A stretch of 64,000 nucleotides of DNA from Rhipicephalus microplus (lineage: Eukaryota > Arthropoda > Arachnida > Ixodida > Ixodidae), in contig NC_134702.1 of the NCBI RefSeq assembly GCF_043290135.1, positions 92,479,819-92,543,818 of the forward strand. Direction: 5' to 3'. Shown piece by piece: positions 45,004 through 56,443 of this stretch. The first letter of the stretch is position 1; each line of letters opens with the position of its first letter. Made by a program: the position numbers and the translations under genes. A model generated the notes under the pieces. It was not told where the DNA came from and ran no database searches. It saw only the letters and a list, made by a program, of their open reading frames with translations.

Positions 45004-45330
45004 GTTCGCAGTCCTTTCAGCCAGAAGATGCTTCTTGCGTTACAAAGTGGCTTTGGTTCGCGTGCGAGCGAGCGCGAACGGAAAGCGCTCTGCAGCGTCT
45101 CGCATTTCTGTAATAGCCGACTCCATGCGTCTGTTCCCCGTGGTGGAAAACGTCAGTGATTAGTGAGTAAGCAAGGTTAAGCGAACTGCTGTAGGAGCGC
45201 AGGAAGCCTGGCGTGTGTAAGTGTCCAGGCGCTGCCTATTGACCGAGCCTGTAGCTGGTTGTTGTCTATGCATGTAGTGTAGCCGTGTGTGTTCATTTCC
45301 GGTACCCATACGCGGGTGAGCGAAGAGCAA

Positions 45331-45376
45331 ACGCACGCACGCACGCACGCACGCACGCGCACAAACACACACACAC
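45331..45376. repeat. (CGCA)n then (CA)n tract
   Basis: A short compound microsatellite of alternating purine-pyrimidine units followed by GA-rich sequence. The Arg/Thr/His frames through it are not genes. Confidence 0.95.
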
Positions 45377-46088
45377 GAGACAGAGAGAGAAAGAGAAAAA
45401 AAAGGAAGCAAGCTCTGGCAGGTTCGAATTGAACAGAATCGATACACGACAGAGACATGCAGAACGGGAAAGGCCCACCGCTTCTGCCACTACGCACGTC
45501 TATTCCGAGTGCACGCAAAAGGTGAAACCAAAGTCAAATTGAGAAAAGTAAGGGAAAGCAAATGCAAGCTGAATCGACCGCTGCACAAATGAAAGCTCGT
45601 AGTACGTCCGTTCGCCAGCTTTCTCGACAGTTGTCCGCGACAACGTAGAGGTGCTACTTTTTGGCTCATTTCTTTTGCGTGTGGAGTGGTCGGAATTTCT
45701 TATTTGTTTCCTGACACGGCTGCACCGCTCATTCATATTTACTATAGCATTGGCGTGCCTTCGGGAAACGGGTCTATGGGGCATCCGAGCTTTGCTGTGC
45801 AGACCAAAGGGTATATAGGCAAACGAGAGACAATCACTTTTGAAATGTGGCAGCGCAAGATGGCGTATTGTCCTGTGGGAGTAGGCTAGAGTCAAGCGCT
45901 AATTGAATTCTGTGTTCCTCGAATTGGAAGTTGTTGACAGGTCGGAACGCCGATAACGTTGCTTCACGGTGGAAACCTTGAGCTAGTTGGAACTGCAATG
46001 CCTCCTATAGACAAAGCGTATGCGAAACACACGTACCCCCTCCCCCCTCCACCATAAACACGTGCGCACTCATCACACATATCTACAC

Positions 46089-46091
<3 letters not shown>
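45377..46091. other. unassigned stretch
   Basis: A 131-codon minus-strand frame (45500-45895) has no recognised domain or relative. No SINE, LINE or TIR was seen. Confidence 0.35.
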
Positions 46092-46133
<42 letters not shown>

Positions 46134-46141
46134 GAGAGAGA
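46092..46141. repeat. (GA)n microsatellite
   Basis: About 25 AG units with one extra G near 46123. Confidence 0.97.
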
Positions 46142-46312
46142 TCAAAGTGGACATACAAAAAAGAAAGACTGTCACCACTTTATTTCAATTTCTTTGTGGG
46201 CTGTATATTGATGCTCAAAAATACTTTGGTTCCTAAGCATGTACTTTAGATAGCCATCCATATAGCAGCTGCTCACTTCTTTACCGATTGTCCTGACTGC
46301 TGATAAATAATA

Positions 46313-46815
46313 ATATTGTGTGGGGTTTTACATCCCGAATCCACGATACGATTACAAGAGACGCCGTAGTGGCGGTCTCGGGAGATTTCGATTATCTGGC
46401 GTTCTTTAACTTGCACAGAAATCGAGTGAGTGAGTACTTTATCGAGGTCCTGAGAAGAAAGAAAGTGGGGCCGAAAGCCCTGCCAATCGATCCGGTGGCT
46501 CCACCCAGGTTGGGACCGGTAGACAGAATCTTTCGGCGATGGCCCGGGCCCTCTGGACAGCCTTGAGCTGAGCGGTGAGCTCTGTGCTTCGAAGGGTGGA
46601 GTCCCAAGAGGACTGGTCAGAAAATTCTGTACCCACGTTGGTAGGGCACAGCCAGAGCATGTGGTCGAAATCGCTATAGTCGTTGTCACAGTGTGGACAT
46701 ACAGAGGAGAAGTCAACAAAGGACATTTCGCCTATATCGAAATGTGACCACCGAGGCTAGGATCGAACCCGCGTCCTTTGAGTCAACAGCCGATCTCTAT
46801 AACTACTGCTCCACA
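46313..46815 (-). mobile_element. tRNA-derived SINE, minus strand, split by a LINE fragment
   Basis: The tail half (46313-46425: GTGTGGGGTTTTACATCCC, GACGCCGTAGTGG, GTTCTTTAACTTGCACAG) and the head half (46725-46815: ATTTCGCCTATATCGAAATG, GATCGAACCCGCGTCC, ACTGCTCCACAGCG) are separated by 299 bp of LINE 3' sequence. About 20 bp of SINE body expected at the junction is missing. Confidence 0.8.
46426..46724 (-). mobile_element. I-type LINE 3' fragment inserted in a SINE
   Basis: On the minus strand it encodes a Cys/His tail, CPHCDNDYSDFDHMLWLCP, followed by TAQLKAVQRARAIAERF and PVPTWVEPP, typical of the end of I-type ORF2 after RNase H. A stop, CGATAAAGTACTCAC and the SINE follow. It is therefore a 5'-truncated insertion that postdates the SINE. 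Confidence 0.75.
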
Positions 46816-46926
46816 GCGTAGAACTACTGACAAATGCATTTGCAATCGCGTCACTGCACTCTACACGCGCAAGGCGTTTCGACGTCAAACTTCGTAGGCA
46901 ACAGTATCAAACCTCCAATAAACATC

Positions 46927-47665
46927 AAAGGGACACTAAAGTCAAATAACAATTTACGTCACAGTGAAAGCTCAATGTATGACAACATCTAAAACGACAA
47001 TATTATCAACAACAGTGCCCTACTTACCGAAAAATTAAGGTAAATGCACAAGAACACAAGCACCGCAGTAGGGCGTTTTGAAAATGATCCCGATGACATC
47101 AGACGGACCGCCTATCACTAGTAATCGATCAACTTCAGCAAATAAAGAGCCTTCCGTGCACCAAGAGACGCAATAAAATGTTGCTTGTTCGTTTCTGTTT
47201 GACTCATGGAAAAAACAACCGCCAGACGTTACTATGGGGAATGGCGCGAGTGGTCAAAAAAATGCAATTTTCACGTTTCAATTTTCAATTTTCACACGGG
47301 ACATGTGGTGCCATCTAGTGGGGCGCAGTTGAAACAAACAAAAAAAAACATCTGCAATCTCGATGCCAATGACGGGAAATTGATCAATGACCGTTGTTGC
47401 TGCTGTGGCTCCCACTCCTTTCGGTCTGCTGTTACTAGCGCAGTAAAGCCGGCCAACGTTGTGCACGGCAACAGTGACGTGAGTTGGTCCAGGCAGTCCG
47501 CTTCTTGAGGCGGGTAATTTGAAATGCGCTAACCCGATACGGACCGCCAAAACGTGATTTTATGTCAAAATAGGCCTTTCCTCGGAACAAAAGTAACACT
47601 ACAAGGTCTCTGGAGCGCTATTTCCACAATCAACGACGACTTAATAGTTGCTTTTAGTGTCCTTT
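46927..47665. mobile_element. 739-bp TIR element with AAAGGGACACTAAAG termini
   Basis: The left end AAAGGGACACTAAAGTCAAA and the reverse complement of the right end (AAAGGACACTAAAAGCAAC) share the GGACACTAAA core. The interior has no transposase frame; a 100-codon frame at 47206-47508 lacks motifs. The target duplication is not clear, so the superfamily is open. It is non-autonomous. Confidence 0.6.
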
Positions 47666-49026
47666 TAAATGATGCACTATAAAGTGTTTTTGAATCAAAA
47701 CAACGAATGCTTCATAATATATAAACAATAATTTTGCCCGTACACTCCGCTCTCTTCGATTAGCGTTACAGAAGGCGGTTTATCTGAAAAAGCCTAGCTT
47801 ACTTAGCGATTGATACAGGCTGTACGTCCATTCCGGAATTTCGAAGTGTATTATGATGATTGGAATGAAAATATCCATGTTTCACAGCAATTTTACCGTT
47901 ATCAGCCAACAGCTGAAAATCTAAAATATTCAAAAACGGGGGGGGGGGGAGGGGGGATGTTCGCACTTATGGCGACTGTGCGACTGGAAAAATCAAATTT
48001 GGTTGGTAAACTTTTCATTGCATTTTTTTTTCTGTACACTTTGAATGTTTTCACAGACGGTATAAGCCAGCGTAAAGAGAGCCTCATGGATCTCGCTTAG
48101 CGTATAGGCCTACAGTAAGAGGCATCGGAAATCAATGTAACCAACGGAGACCGCAATGAGGTAAGAAGTAGGGAATAGTTAGTGGTGATCAATGAGGCTA
48201 GAGACGCGTTGCTTTCCTGCTTGCTTGCTCGATATACTTCGAGCGATTTAAGTGAGAGGACCAGCTGCACGCCTGCCACGATATCGACTTTCCTGACTTA
48301 CTGAACCCACTGTAGCACTTCAAAATACTCGGACGACATGCCCGTGGTTACCAAATTATAATAAAAAGAATCTTCATGAACTTGAAATATCGTGAAAGTT
48401 GTTATGCCGACGCTTGTCGCCCACCGGCTAATTTTTTTTGCAGTTCCTGGGACTATTTATTTGAAAAAAATTGAGAAGTGCTGTGTGCCATTTTGTGGTG
48501 AAGGCCATCCTCCTTTTCACTCAACGGTTAGAATGAAACAAATAAAGAAAGAACAATAATATAGATATATATGTACAATCCTGCCTTTGGTGAGTTCCAT
48601 ATTTCTCGCCTTAACACAGCACAAATACAAGTACGCTGCATGCTTTCGATGTAGTTCGCTCAACGCTCAACACAAATATCATTCGTTGCAGCGACAATTT
48701 TGCCAACCTGTTGAAGATAAGATATATTAAAATATTATTCTTACTGGTTTTAATGCTCGAAGCAGTATATTAATTGATTTTTCGTGACGCCATTCGTTCT
48801 TTCGTTTTCGTACAGACTGTCGTAAAAGCTGAAAGACAGGAGGAGCCGAAAAGCTTAGCCCCGGAGGGGCTTCGCACATAGTGGGATGATTCGAGTTCGT
48901 TACAAAGGTAAACACTTCAGCCCTTAAACACGTCCGAGCTCCCCATGATTGCTGAAAAAAAAAAACACGTTCTACAAACAGCAAGCAGTGCTGCGAACAA
49001 TTCAGTCAAATTTGGTACTCGCAGGC
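47666..49026. other. unassigned stretch
   Basis: It contains a G run near 47939 and several open frames of 60-96 codons without support. GGGGCTTCGCACAT at 48866-48879 is another GCTTCGC heptamer (48869-48875). No gene is recognised. Confidence 0.35.
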
Positions 49027-49100
49027 CGCTTTGATAGCTCAGTGGTTAGAGCATCGAACGCGATATTCAAAATTTCGTACTCGTGTACAGTTGACAAGTA
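49027..49100 (+). repeat. tRNA-like head of a third SINE type or tRNA pseudogene
   Basis: GCTTTGATAGCTCAGTGGTTAGAGCATCGAACGC contains a near-perfect A-box/D-arm (TAGCTCAGTGGTTAGAGCA). The anticodon-arm region is readable, but no B box or closing acceptor stem follows. It is not a functional tRNA; it is more likely a tRNA-derived retroposon head. Confidence 0.5.
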
Positions 49101-49308
49101 GAACGCGAAGTTGCCTATCTCTCAACTGCCCCATCTTCACGATGTCTTTGCGTCTTCACTCACTTCGATGGGTGGGGTTCCAGCTGCGTATCGCTGAACA
49201 GAAAACATTGCTGCGATTGGTAAATATTCCACGTAAATCCGGAGCGGCGTTCGGATCAGATGCGTTTCTTGGTACGGGTGGTCACCGCGTGGTGCCGTCG
49301 CAGTCTGT

Positions 49309-49547
49309 TGATTTGTGGGGTTTAACGTCCCAAAACCACCATATGATTATGAGAGACCCCGTAGTGGAGGGCTCCGGAAATTTCGACCACCTGGGGTTCT
49401 TTAACGTGCACCCAAATCTGAGCACACGGGCCTACAACATTTCCGCCTCCATCGGAAATGCAGCCGCCGCAGCCGGGATTCGAACCCGTGACCTGCGGGT
49501 CAGCAGCCGAGTACCTTAGCCAGTAGACCACCGCGGCGGGGCGCGTC
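49309..49547 (-). mobile_element. young tRNA-derived SINE with perfect 15-bp target duplication
   Basis: This is the best-preserved SINE copy (239 bp). It is flanked by GCCGTCGCAGTCTGT at 49294-49308 and 49548-49562, identical on both sides. Read on the minus strand: GCCGCGGTGGTCTACTGGC head, perfect B box GGTTCGAATCC (complement at 49476-49486), body with GTGCACGTTAAAGAACCCC, and end GGGACGTTAAACCCCACAAA. The perfect duplication and intact Pol III boxes suggest recent insertion. Confidence 0.95.
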
Positions 49548-49562
49548 GCCGTCGCAGTCTGT

Positions 49563-51002
49563 AGCAGGCTGAAATTGTACATTTACAACACTGGCGTGGT
49601 CAGAAAAAACGGGCAAAAGCGACCATGTTTCATGACGCACGCGTGACGTAGCTGCTTTTTGCCGTGTCATCCCTCCCCGTGTAGTTTCCAGTGCTCTATT
49701 CGGGCCTTAAAGCGTGTGACAAACACTCGTTTTCGCTCGTGCTTGAAGAATTCTAAAAAAAAAAAACCCTTTCCGGCAATAAACTCGTTGGGCACTAAAT
49801 TGCGATACTGACGTCATTTGATCAATATTTGGAAAAGTATATTTTCGGAATATTTTAATTTTATTTGTCTGTACGAATATAACTGAACGCTAAAGTGTTA
49901 GAGCACAGTGGCGCCACTTCTGAGAGCAGGGCGCCCGCGGCGTAAAATATTGAGTCTACAACTATCGCTTGAACCACGATTGACTTACGGACTCTCGTGA
50001 TTGCGCTTTACAAGGTGACACGTAGATAGATATAACGCCCAAGAGAATGTGAAGGACAATCTAAAGCCTGTCCAGCTTATTTATTACATATTTTTATCTT
50101 TTTGGAGATGAAAAACAAACCAAAAAAAGAACTATGGGACATCTTTCACTTTTACCTCTATTCTTATCTTATAAGTCAGAGGAGCTGCACCTCATCAACG
50201 CAACTCAGGGCGTGGCACTGGGCATACGCCCTTCCTGTCACACCCGCGCCTATCGTCTAATGAATGAGCTAGAAGAAGAAGAATCAACCATAAATAAAGA
50301 AGAGTGCTACCAAAGAACACAGCAACACCGTAGCTATTACGTACAGGTGTTAACCCTAAGACGGTAGAAGTGACCTTTGCGCGTATGCTTTGGAAAAAAG
50401 ATCAGCGGCACGTATTGAACTCCTAGTCACGCACGATGAATCACGCCACGACTGAAAAGCTTACCGCGTCACCCATCATGTCGGCGTTGGTCGGAGGGCT
50501 TCTTCACTCCGAATAGAAACAGTGCTACGACGTGGCCTCGGCGATGTCCGCGCCACCCGAGACTGGAAAGTCCCTTCGGCCGAGGTAAATGTCCGGCGTC
50601 CAAGTCGACACAAGCGTACAGGACAAGTTCAGTTTGCACTCGGTCGGTTCTGAAGCTCGAATTTTGAAGTAAGTGTCGCAGATGCGCACCGGTATGGCAC
50701 GCGCGTCCAATGTGTTTCTCTCCGTTCCGGAAATAAAACAAACGAGCTAACAAAAAAGAAAGTGGCTGTCATAGAAACACCTGGCACGTCCTGGCGGCAC
50801 GGAGAGAGATGAACTACAAGCGTACCGGCATGTCGGGCTTATGTGCGTGCGTACACACGTACGACATCGGCGGTATATACTGTGTGTGGCCATGACTCTG
50901 TTTCCAAGCCGTCGCAGACATTTGGCTCGGTGACTTTGCCGACAGAGTGCGGGATATACAGAAAATCAACGTGTGATGGAAGGGAACGTTATGTTATGAT
51001 CA
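49563..51002. other. unassigned stretch
   Basis: A minus-strand G+C-rich stretch at 50469-50753 has overlapping frames (94 and 61 codons) including DARAIPVRICDTYFKI, but no clear splice sites or family, so no gene is called. The remainder is A/T-rich. Confidence 0.35.
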
Positions 51003-51003
51003 C

Positions 51004-51053
<50 letters not shown>
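51003..51053. repeat. (AATC)n microsatellite
   Basis: About 13 ATCA units. The upstream flank shows no recognisable SINE body, although the unit matches the SINE tail, so it may be the relic of a lost or truncated copy. Confidence 0.95.
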
Positions 51054-51055
<2 letters not shown>

Positions 51056-52929
51056 AATAATTTTATTTTGAAGAATTTGCTGCGGAGGCAGTGACTAAAG
51101 CCTTAAACCGCCTGACGAGGCCCCTGCCCTCATTCAATTCGTGCAGCGTTTTCAAAAACACGTACAATAGTGTGCACAATAAATAAAGAAGAAAATAGAG
51201 TTGCGCTCAGTATACAACCGAGAAAACTGAAGAGTTCACATCCACTTTTTCTGGTCACAAGTATTGCATATGTACATCATTACATAATTAGCACAGAAGA
51301 CATATTTGAACAAAACTAAAACGAAATGCGTATAACATAAGCAAGTGGTTCACACAGACCACTCGTTCAATTATGCAGTATACACGCACCAGGTAAACTA
51401 AAGAACATAGCTTGGTATCGCGTTATAGATGTGTTTCGAATATCAATGCGTCAGTACCACGCACATAGATAAACAATAGAAAGCGGAAATGCTAGTAGTA
51501 TAAAAATGTAAATTTCACGCCAGCCTACAACAAGCATGCTGTCGGCATCATAAATGTTTTTTACATTGTTTTGATCTCGCCGAGTCTATCTGTCCAAGTT
51601 ATGTATTTCTGTTTGTTCAAAACTTGTGTAGCTGGATAGGATAATAATTGTTTCCCGTAATTTGTCCTAATCACCTGGAGCCTCCTTATCCGATGCCTAA
51701 ACGCGTTTTGTGGTTCATATGTATACCGTACCAATATCTTTATACATGCCCGTGGTGTGTATATGCTGCATACGTTTTCAATGGTAAACTTGATCGGCCG
51801 TAAGCGTGTCATATCGCATAAATAATTCCCGGGTGCGTAAATCCCATATATCTAATTTTCAAAAATACGCAGCACTCGTTTTCGTAGTATGGTTAGTCTA
51901 CTAGTTATGTTTAGCGGTAGTTAACAGCCATGTTAACACGGCTGTGAGGATGTTGCAGCCATTTGAAGCTAGGCGAAAACACTACATATACGTATGCGCC
52001 CGTCCATCCTTTCTGTAAGACGATCCTTACTGGGGCAGCACCAGGAGGAAGTGCGGGGAAGGGAAGGGGAGGGGCAGCCATTTTTCCATTCCTCTTGCTA
52101 TAGCCTCCCCCCTTCACTTCACCCCCCTCTCTCTGACCCAAATGCAGGCATAGTATAAACAACGCATAGGTTCACAATGTTCAATGCACCCTCACAACTG
52201 TTTCGTTCCTCCATGCTAGGAATCAAATTTTTAGGCACAAGTCAGCAAATAAATTCATGCCTTACTTTCTTCATGCTCTGCAGTGTGCACACTTATGTGC
52301 ACAGCAACAAAGTTTTCTAAACCAGTAACATCTGCAGGGCATCAGTATGTCAGCCACTTGACATTTCTTTGCTCTTACAAAAGAGCAGGTGAATCGAAAT
52401 GCCGAGAACGTGTAACATTTCCTCCTTGCCCTATATATATATATTTGTTGGATTTTTTCTATAAGTCATCGAGCTTCAGCCTTCAGTAGTGTCTTTCTTT
52501 ATTTATTTTTTCGTCCGTATGTAGTTCACTCAACAATTTCAAAAAAAAAAAAAAAAACAGACTCGTGGGCTGGCTAGTACTGCAGAGCTTGAGGTTTACC
52601 GTTGTCGAACGACGCAGGCCTATAGCCCTGGAAAAGGAGAAGACCACGATGATGTGTCTTTGTGTTCTATGTCGTCCAGCCTCATTTCATTTGTGTTAAA
52701 CTTGAAGGTATGCCCGTAGTTTTAATGTATTTTTTGTTCAATTAAACTGTTATGAACTTGTGTTTTTCGTGTTTACTCTACCAACAAAAAAGAAAATGAT
52801 GGCGGCTTGAACAAGTTGGGCAACACCGAGTCAGAGCGGAGCTTATAATCACCGAACTTGTCACGGCACGAGGTTTTCGCTTAGGCTTTACAGGGTATCG
52901 CTGAGTTGTGCCATGGGATGGTAGGCCTT
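51054..52929. other. A/T-rich unassigned stretch
   Basis: No gene, SINE or TIR pair was recognised. An 83-codon minus-strand frame (51561-51812) and another at 51911-52162 have no domains. An A run lies near 52543. Confidence 0.35.
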
Positions 52930-53062
52930 ACTTGATTTTACGTAGTTTTGACGGGAACATGGCCCATGACTTGTTGTTACGTGATATTACGTTGATTTGA
53001 CTGGACCGTGTCAACTGAGTAGTTGTAACGTAATTTTACGTGATTTCGGCAGGAACATGTCA
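52930..53062 (+). repeat. degenerate minisatellite, TTACGTGATTTTG type (locus 2)
   Basis: Three units of about 48-50 bp share TTACGT-ATTTTACGT, GGGAACATG and CACTTGACT-like blocks with 9015-9115. Confidence 0.6.
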
Positions 53063-53839
53063 CTTGACTATTGCCTTCTTTTTTCTCTCCTCCTAACCGT
53101 AACATCGCTTCCTTTTTTTCCTTTTTGCTCGTATGATTTGATAGTTAAAAGAGCTCATCAAGATGGTTTTGCGTGATGACATTCATTGGTGTATCAGCCG
53201 TTCTTTATTCGGTGACAGTGTCGCTTTCGTCTTTGATGAATAGGCGTGAATTCGGAGAATTCACTCAAGTCTGAAGTTAGCGCTCGTCTCGTGTGCTTGA
53301 TCCTCGCTTGTGTCGTTGTTTTCTTGCTCCTCCGGCTTTATCGTGAATTCCCCCATACTAGTCCCGTTATCCAGTTTCGCTATGTATAGCCTGCGTGCTC
53401 TGCTTGTGGCGTTGTCGAGTGCTCAAGTCAGTCGCCTGCCAACGTTTGGTGTTGGAACGTTCGTTTTCCGGTGGCGACATACACGCCCTCGAAGATGACG
53501 TGATTAATGTTCCGCGTATCTGCCATTGCTCTCTGGTGATAACGTGGTCACACAATAAACCGACGAACGCTCTTGCACTGCAATAAGTTAGTGTTATGTT
53601 AGTGCAACATGTTAGTTTAAGTTAAGAGTACTAGTTTCTAGCTCAATGTATTATTATCGCGTTCTGCGTTGCTTTGTAAACGACTATGGGAGACTCCGTT
53701 AGTAAGCTGTCCCTCACATTGGGCACACCACATGTTGCACATGCGTGCTCAGAAATAGTTAAAGATATCACATACACCAAAGTTCTGTAGAAGTCAAAGT
53801 CACGTATATGTAAAGAAATGCGCGTACAGTCTAACCCAC

Positions 53840-54047
53840 AAATTCATTGATTGATTGATATGTGGGGTTTAACGTCCCAAGACCACCATATGATTATGAG
53901 AGGCGCCGTAATGGAGGGCTCCGGAAATTTCGATTACCTGGGGTTCTTTAACGTGCACCCAAATCTGAGCACACGGGCCTACAACATTTCCGCCTCTCTT
54001 GGAAATTCGATCTTGCGACCTGCGGCTCAGCAGCCGAGTACCTTATA
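53840..54047 (-). mobile_element. tRNA-derived SINE with 12-bp target duplication, internal deletion and truncated head
   Basis: AGTCTAACCCAC occurs at 53828-53839 and 54048-54059. Between them are the tail complement ATTGATTGATTGATATGTGG, GGCGCCGTAATGGAGGGCTC, GTTCTTTAACGTGCACCC, a deletion of about 25-30 bp around the B box (leaving AAATTCGATCTTGCGACC) and an end at CCGAGTACCTTAT, lacking the usual TAGCCACTAGACC head. The duplication shows that the copy inserted in this truncated form. Confidence 0.9.
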
Positions 54048-54315
54048 AGTCTAACCCACTAATAGCGGTACTCAACTGCCATGAAAATTCCATTGTTATA
54101 ACCGATAGTGGCTATAAAATGGTTGCACGGAATAAAAATAAGCAATGTATAAAACAGCTGTATAGTATCAGATGGAATATGCTAACAGATATCAGTGATT
54201 AAGATAATGTTTTGGACATGCGTTTTGAACATGGACACTTTCACAGGACCGCCACAAGCCAATGTATGGCAAAATCTGAAGTTCTGAATGCTGAAACTCT
54301 TCAAAGTTTCAAAAT

Positions 54316-54520
54316 GTAGGGGCGAAGCTCCTTAGGGCCTGAGTCTGTCCTTTCTCCGATGTTTGTAGGCGGCTGTAGTATCTAAAGTGCTCACTAGAGA
54401 GCCCGCGAGGCCGAAGGTTCTTGGCAGGCTGCGCGGCGGCTGCGCGAAGACCATGCCGTTCGCCAACATGAGGCAACGGCACTGCAGCGGCGTTGTTCGA
54501 CCACGACAACTACAAGCAAG

Positions 54521-54579
<59 letters not shown>

Positions 54580-54597
54580 GGACAGACGGACAGACGG

Positions 54598-54687
<90 letters not shown>

Positions 54688-54716
54688 GAATGGAAGGACG
54701 GACGGATGGATGGGCG
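54316..54716 (-). repeat. GCGAAGC mini-hairpin repeat family, copy D (partial)
   Basis: The low-coordinate end GTAGGGGCGAAGCTCCTTAG (54317-54336, heptamer 54322-54328) matches copy B. The interior is a (GACA)n array followed by GGACGGACGGATGGATGGG, the same minisatellite type as copies A and B. The outer end seen in the other copies is missing. Confidence 0.6.
54521..54687. repeat. (GACA)n microsatellite with GACG variants
   Basis: About 41 units with a GACG block near 54577-54610. It lies inside repeat copy D. Confidence 0.97.
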
Positions 54717-54994
54717 GACTGTAGTTGCTGGTAGTTTGCGCTCTGTGTGTAGTCGTTTTCTTTAGTCCCTATTTTATTTTGCGCAGTTAACAGTTAGGGA
54801 ATTGACAGAAATCGACCGCAACTCCCGCAAAATAGCTCATTTTAAAGGTGAGCTTTGCCGCAATACTATTACAGTATGTGGTGAAACATATTGCAAATCT
54901 GGAGGATCGCTTTCATTTAGATAAAATTATCTTGAATAGAAATTACAGTAATAGGAAGAAAAAACCTAAAAGGCTGTTTAAGAAACTCATTACT

Positions 54995-56030
54995 GGTACA
55001 ATATTTGAAATTGAAATTTGAAATTTATTTGATGAAATTTGACGAGATTACAAGGTGGACAAGAAGTGCAGCTTCAGAGGTCCCGGAGTGAAAAGTGTCG
55101 GGGGTACCTCCTAACAAAACATAAATGGGGGTTTACAGAAAATTAGGCGAACAGTGAGTCGTTTATTTTATATAATTCTGATAGGGTCAGTAAAGGGTAA
55201 AGTATTCATAAGTATTAAAAATTAAAAAGCTAACCATGACAATCACGAACATAAATGATGAAATAATTTTAACAGTCAGATAGAAAAAAATCACAAAAAT
55301 AATTCAAACAAAGAATAGTGGCACGAACAGCTACACATGTGAACAAGTATCAAAATGGGCAAAAGTGAAACACTTGGAAGTGGCAACAGCACATTGCGAA
55401 GTAGTAACGTAGACAAAACCTAGCGAATTTTATGTGTCTAACAAAGTGTTAATGAAATGCTCCTTAGTTTTACGTTTGAATGAGAAAAATAAAGATGACT
55501 TTATATTTGATGACAATGAATTTCATATTGAAATGCCTAAAAAATCAACAGTGAATTGCCCATAATTTGTTCTAATTTTAGGAAGGAGTAGATTAAGTCG
55601 CTTTGAAAATCTTGTATTATTGTAATTGATGAAGCTGGAGCGAGCGAAACCTGGAATATTGAGATCGGAATTGATAAGACGAAACATTAGTAGTGACACC
55701 TTATGATGAAATAACATGCGGAAAGGTAGAACATTTACACAAGAGAATAAGGGAGCAGGTGGAGATGTATGATTTCGAAAGGTAACCAATCGTAATGCCT
55801 GCCTTTGAAAGATTTCTAGATGATGAATATGTGTGTAATATGTATTACCCCAGGATGAATGGCAGTATGAGAGGTGACTGTGTGTGTACGCATAGTATAA
55901 AGACAAGAGAATCTCCAGATGAAAACAGATAGCGAGTTTTTATAATGTTGTGGATGCCGAATGAGATTTTTTAAGTGATTGTATATGAACTGTAGTAGTG
56001 TAGTAGTGTACTGTATGAAGTGGAACTTCA
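54995..56030 (-). pseudogene. CR1/L2-like LINE, 3' part only
   Basis: The minus-strand frame 55523-55906 (127 residues) encodes the RT C-terminal region (YYAYTHSHLSYCHSSWGNT, FQRQALRLVTFR, MLFHHKVSLLMFRLINSDL). A 3' UTR of about 500 bp follows and ends in AAATAAATTTCAAATTTC-type repeats near 55010. RT core and endonuclease are absent, the usual 5' truncation. It belongs to the same broad group as 26.5-27.7 and 57.5-59.3 kb. Confidence 0.75.
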
Positions 56031-56114
56031 GATTTTTATCTAGAACATCTATATATTACTTATACAAGTAGGAATTTATAGTCGCATTCGTTTTGTTTCA
56101 CGAAGGTGTAGCTA

Positions 56115-56310
56115 CAAACGGCATCAAAAGCGTTCCTGTGGCTGAAGCCCAAAGCGGAAGCACCAAAGGTAAGTATACATTTTCAATTGCGAAGTTCAGG
56201 CCCCAGGTTAGCGAATGGGATAACAAGAAGACGTTTTCTTATTCATCCGGAATGGCGATATGGCAAAAAAACTAGCTCTATTGATTCCATTTCGAAAAAA
56301 AAAAATTGCA
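56115..56310 (-). pseudogene. degraded relative of the 16.4-kb ORF
   Basis: On the minus strand, RNGINRASFF and, in another frame, FGASALGFSHRNAFDAV match RRNGINRTLFF and FGASVLGQCHRDAFNAV of the frame at 16399-16908. Frame changes, stops and an A run show that it is non-functional. It may be a duplicate gene or a common mobile-element frame. Confidence 0.4.
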
Positions 56311-56363
56311 TAGGAGTGACGTCGCCAAACCAGCCCCGCGTTAATACGGATTTAACGGAGGCA

Positions 56364-56443
56364 CAGAACATCGTAATCCAGTTACCATGACTTCCAGTTA
56401 TCTAGTGTGAAACCACTAGATAAATTTTGTCAACGATGTTCTG
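56364..56443. repeat. nested double hairpin
   Basis: Outer arms CAGAACATCG (56364-56373) and CGATGTTCTG (56434-56443) enclose inner arms TTATCTAGTG (56398-56407) and CACTAGATAA (56414-56423). Both pairs are perfect. Confidence 0.8.

Noticed and set aside
50469..50753. Possible internal exon (DARAIPVRICDTYFKI region)
   Set aside because: Looks protein-like, but no convincing acceptor and donor in the right frame; left unassigned.
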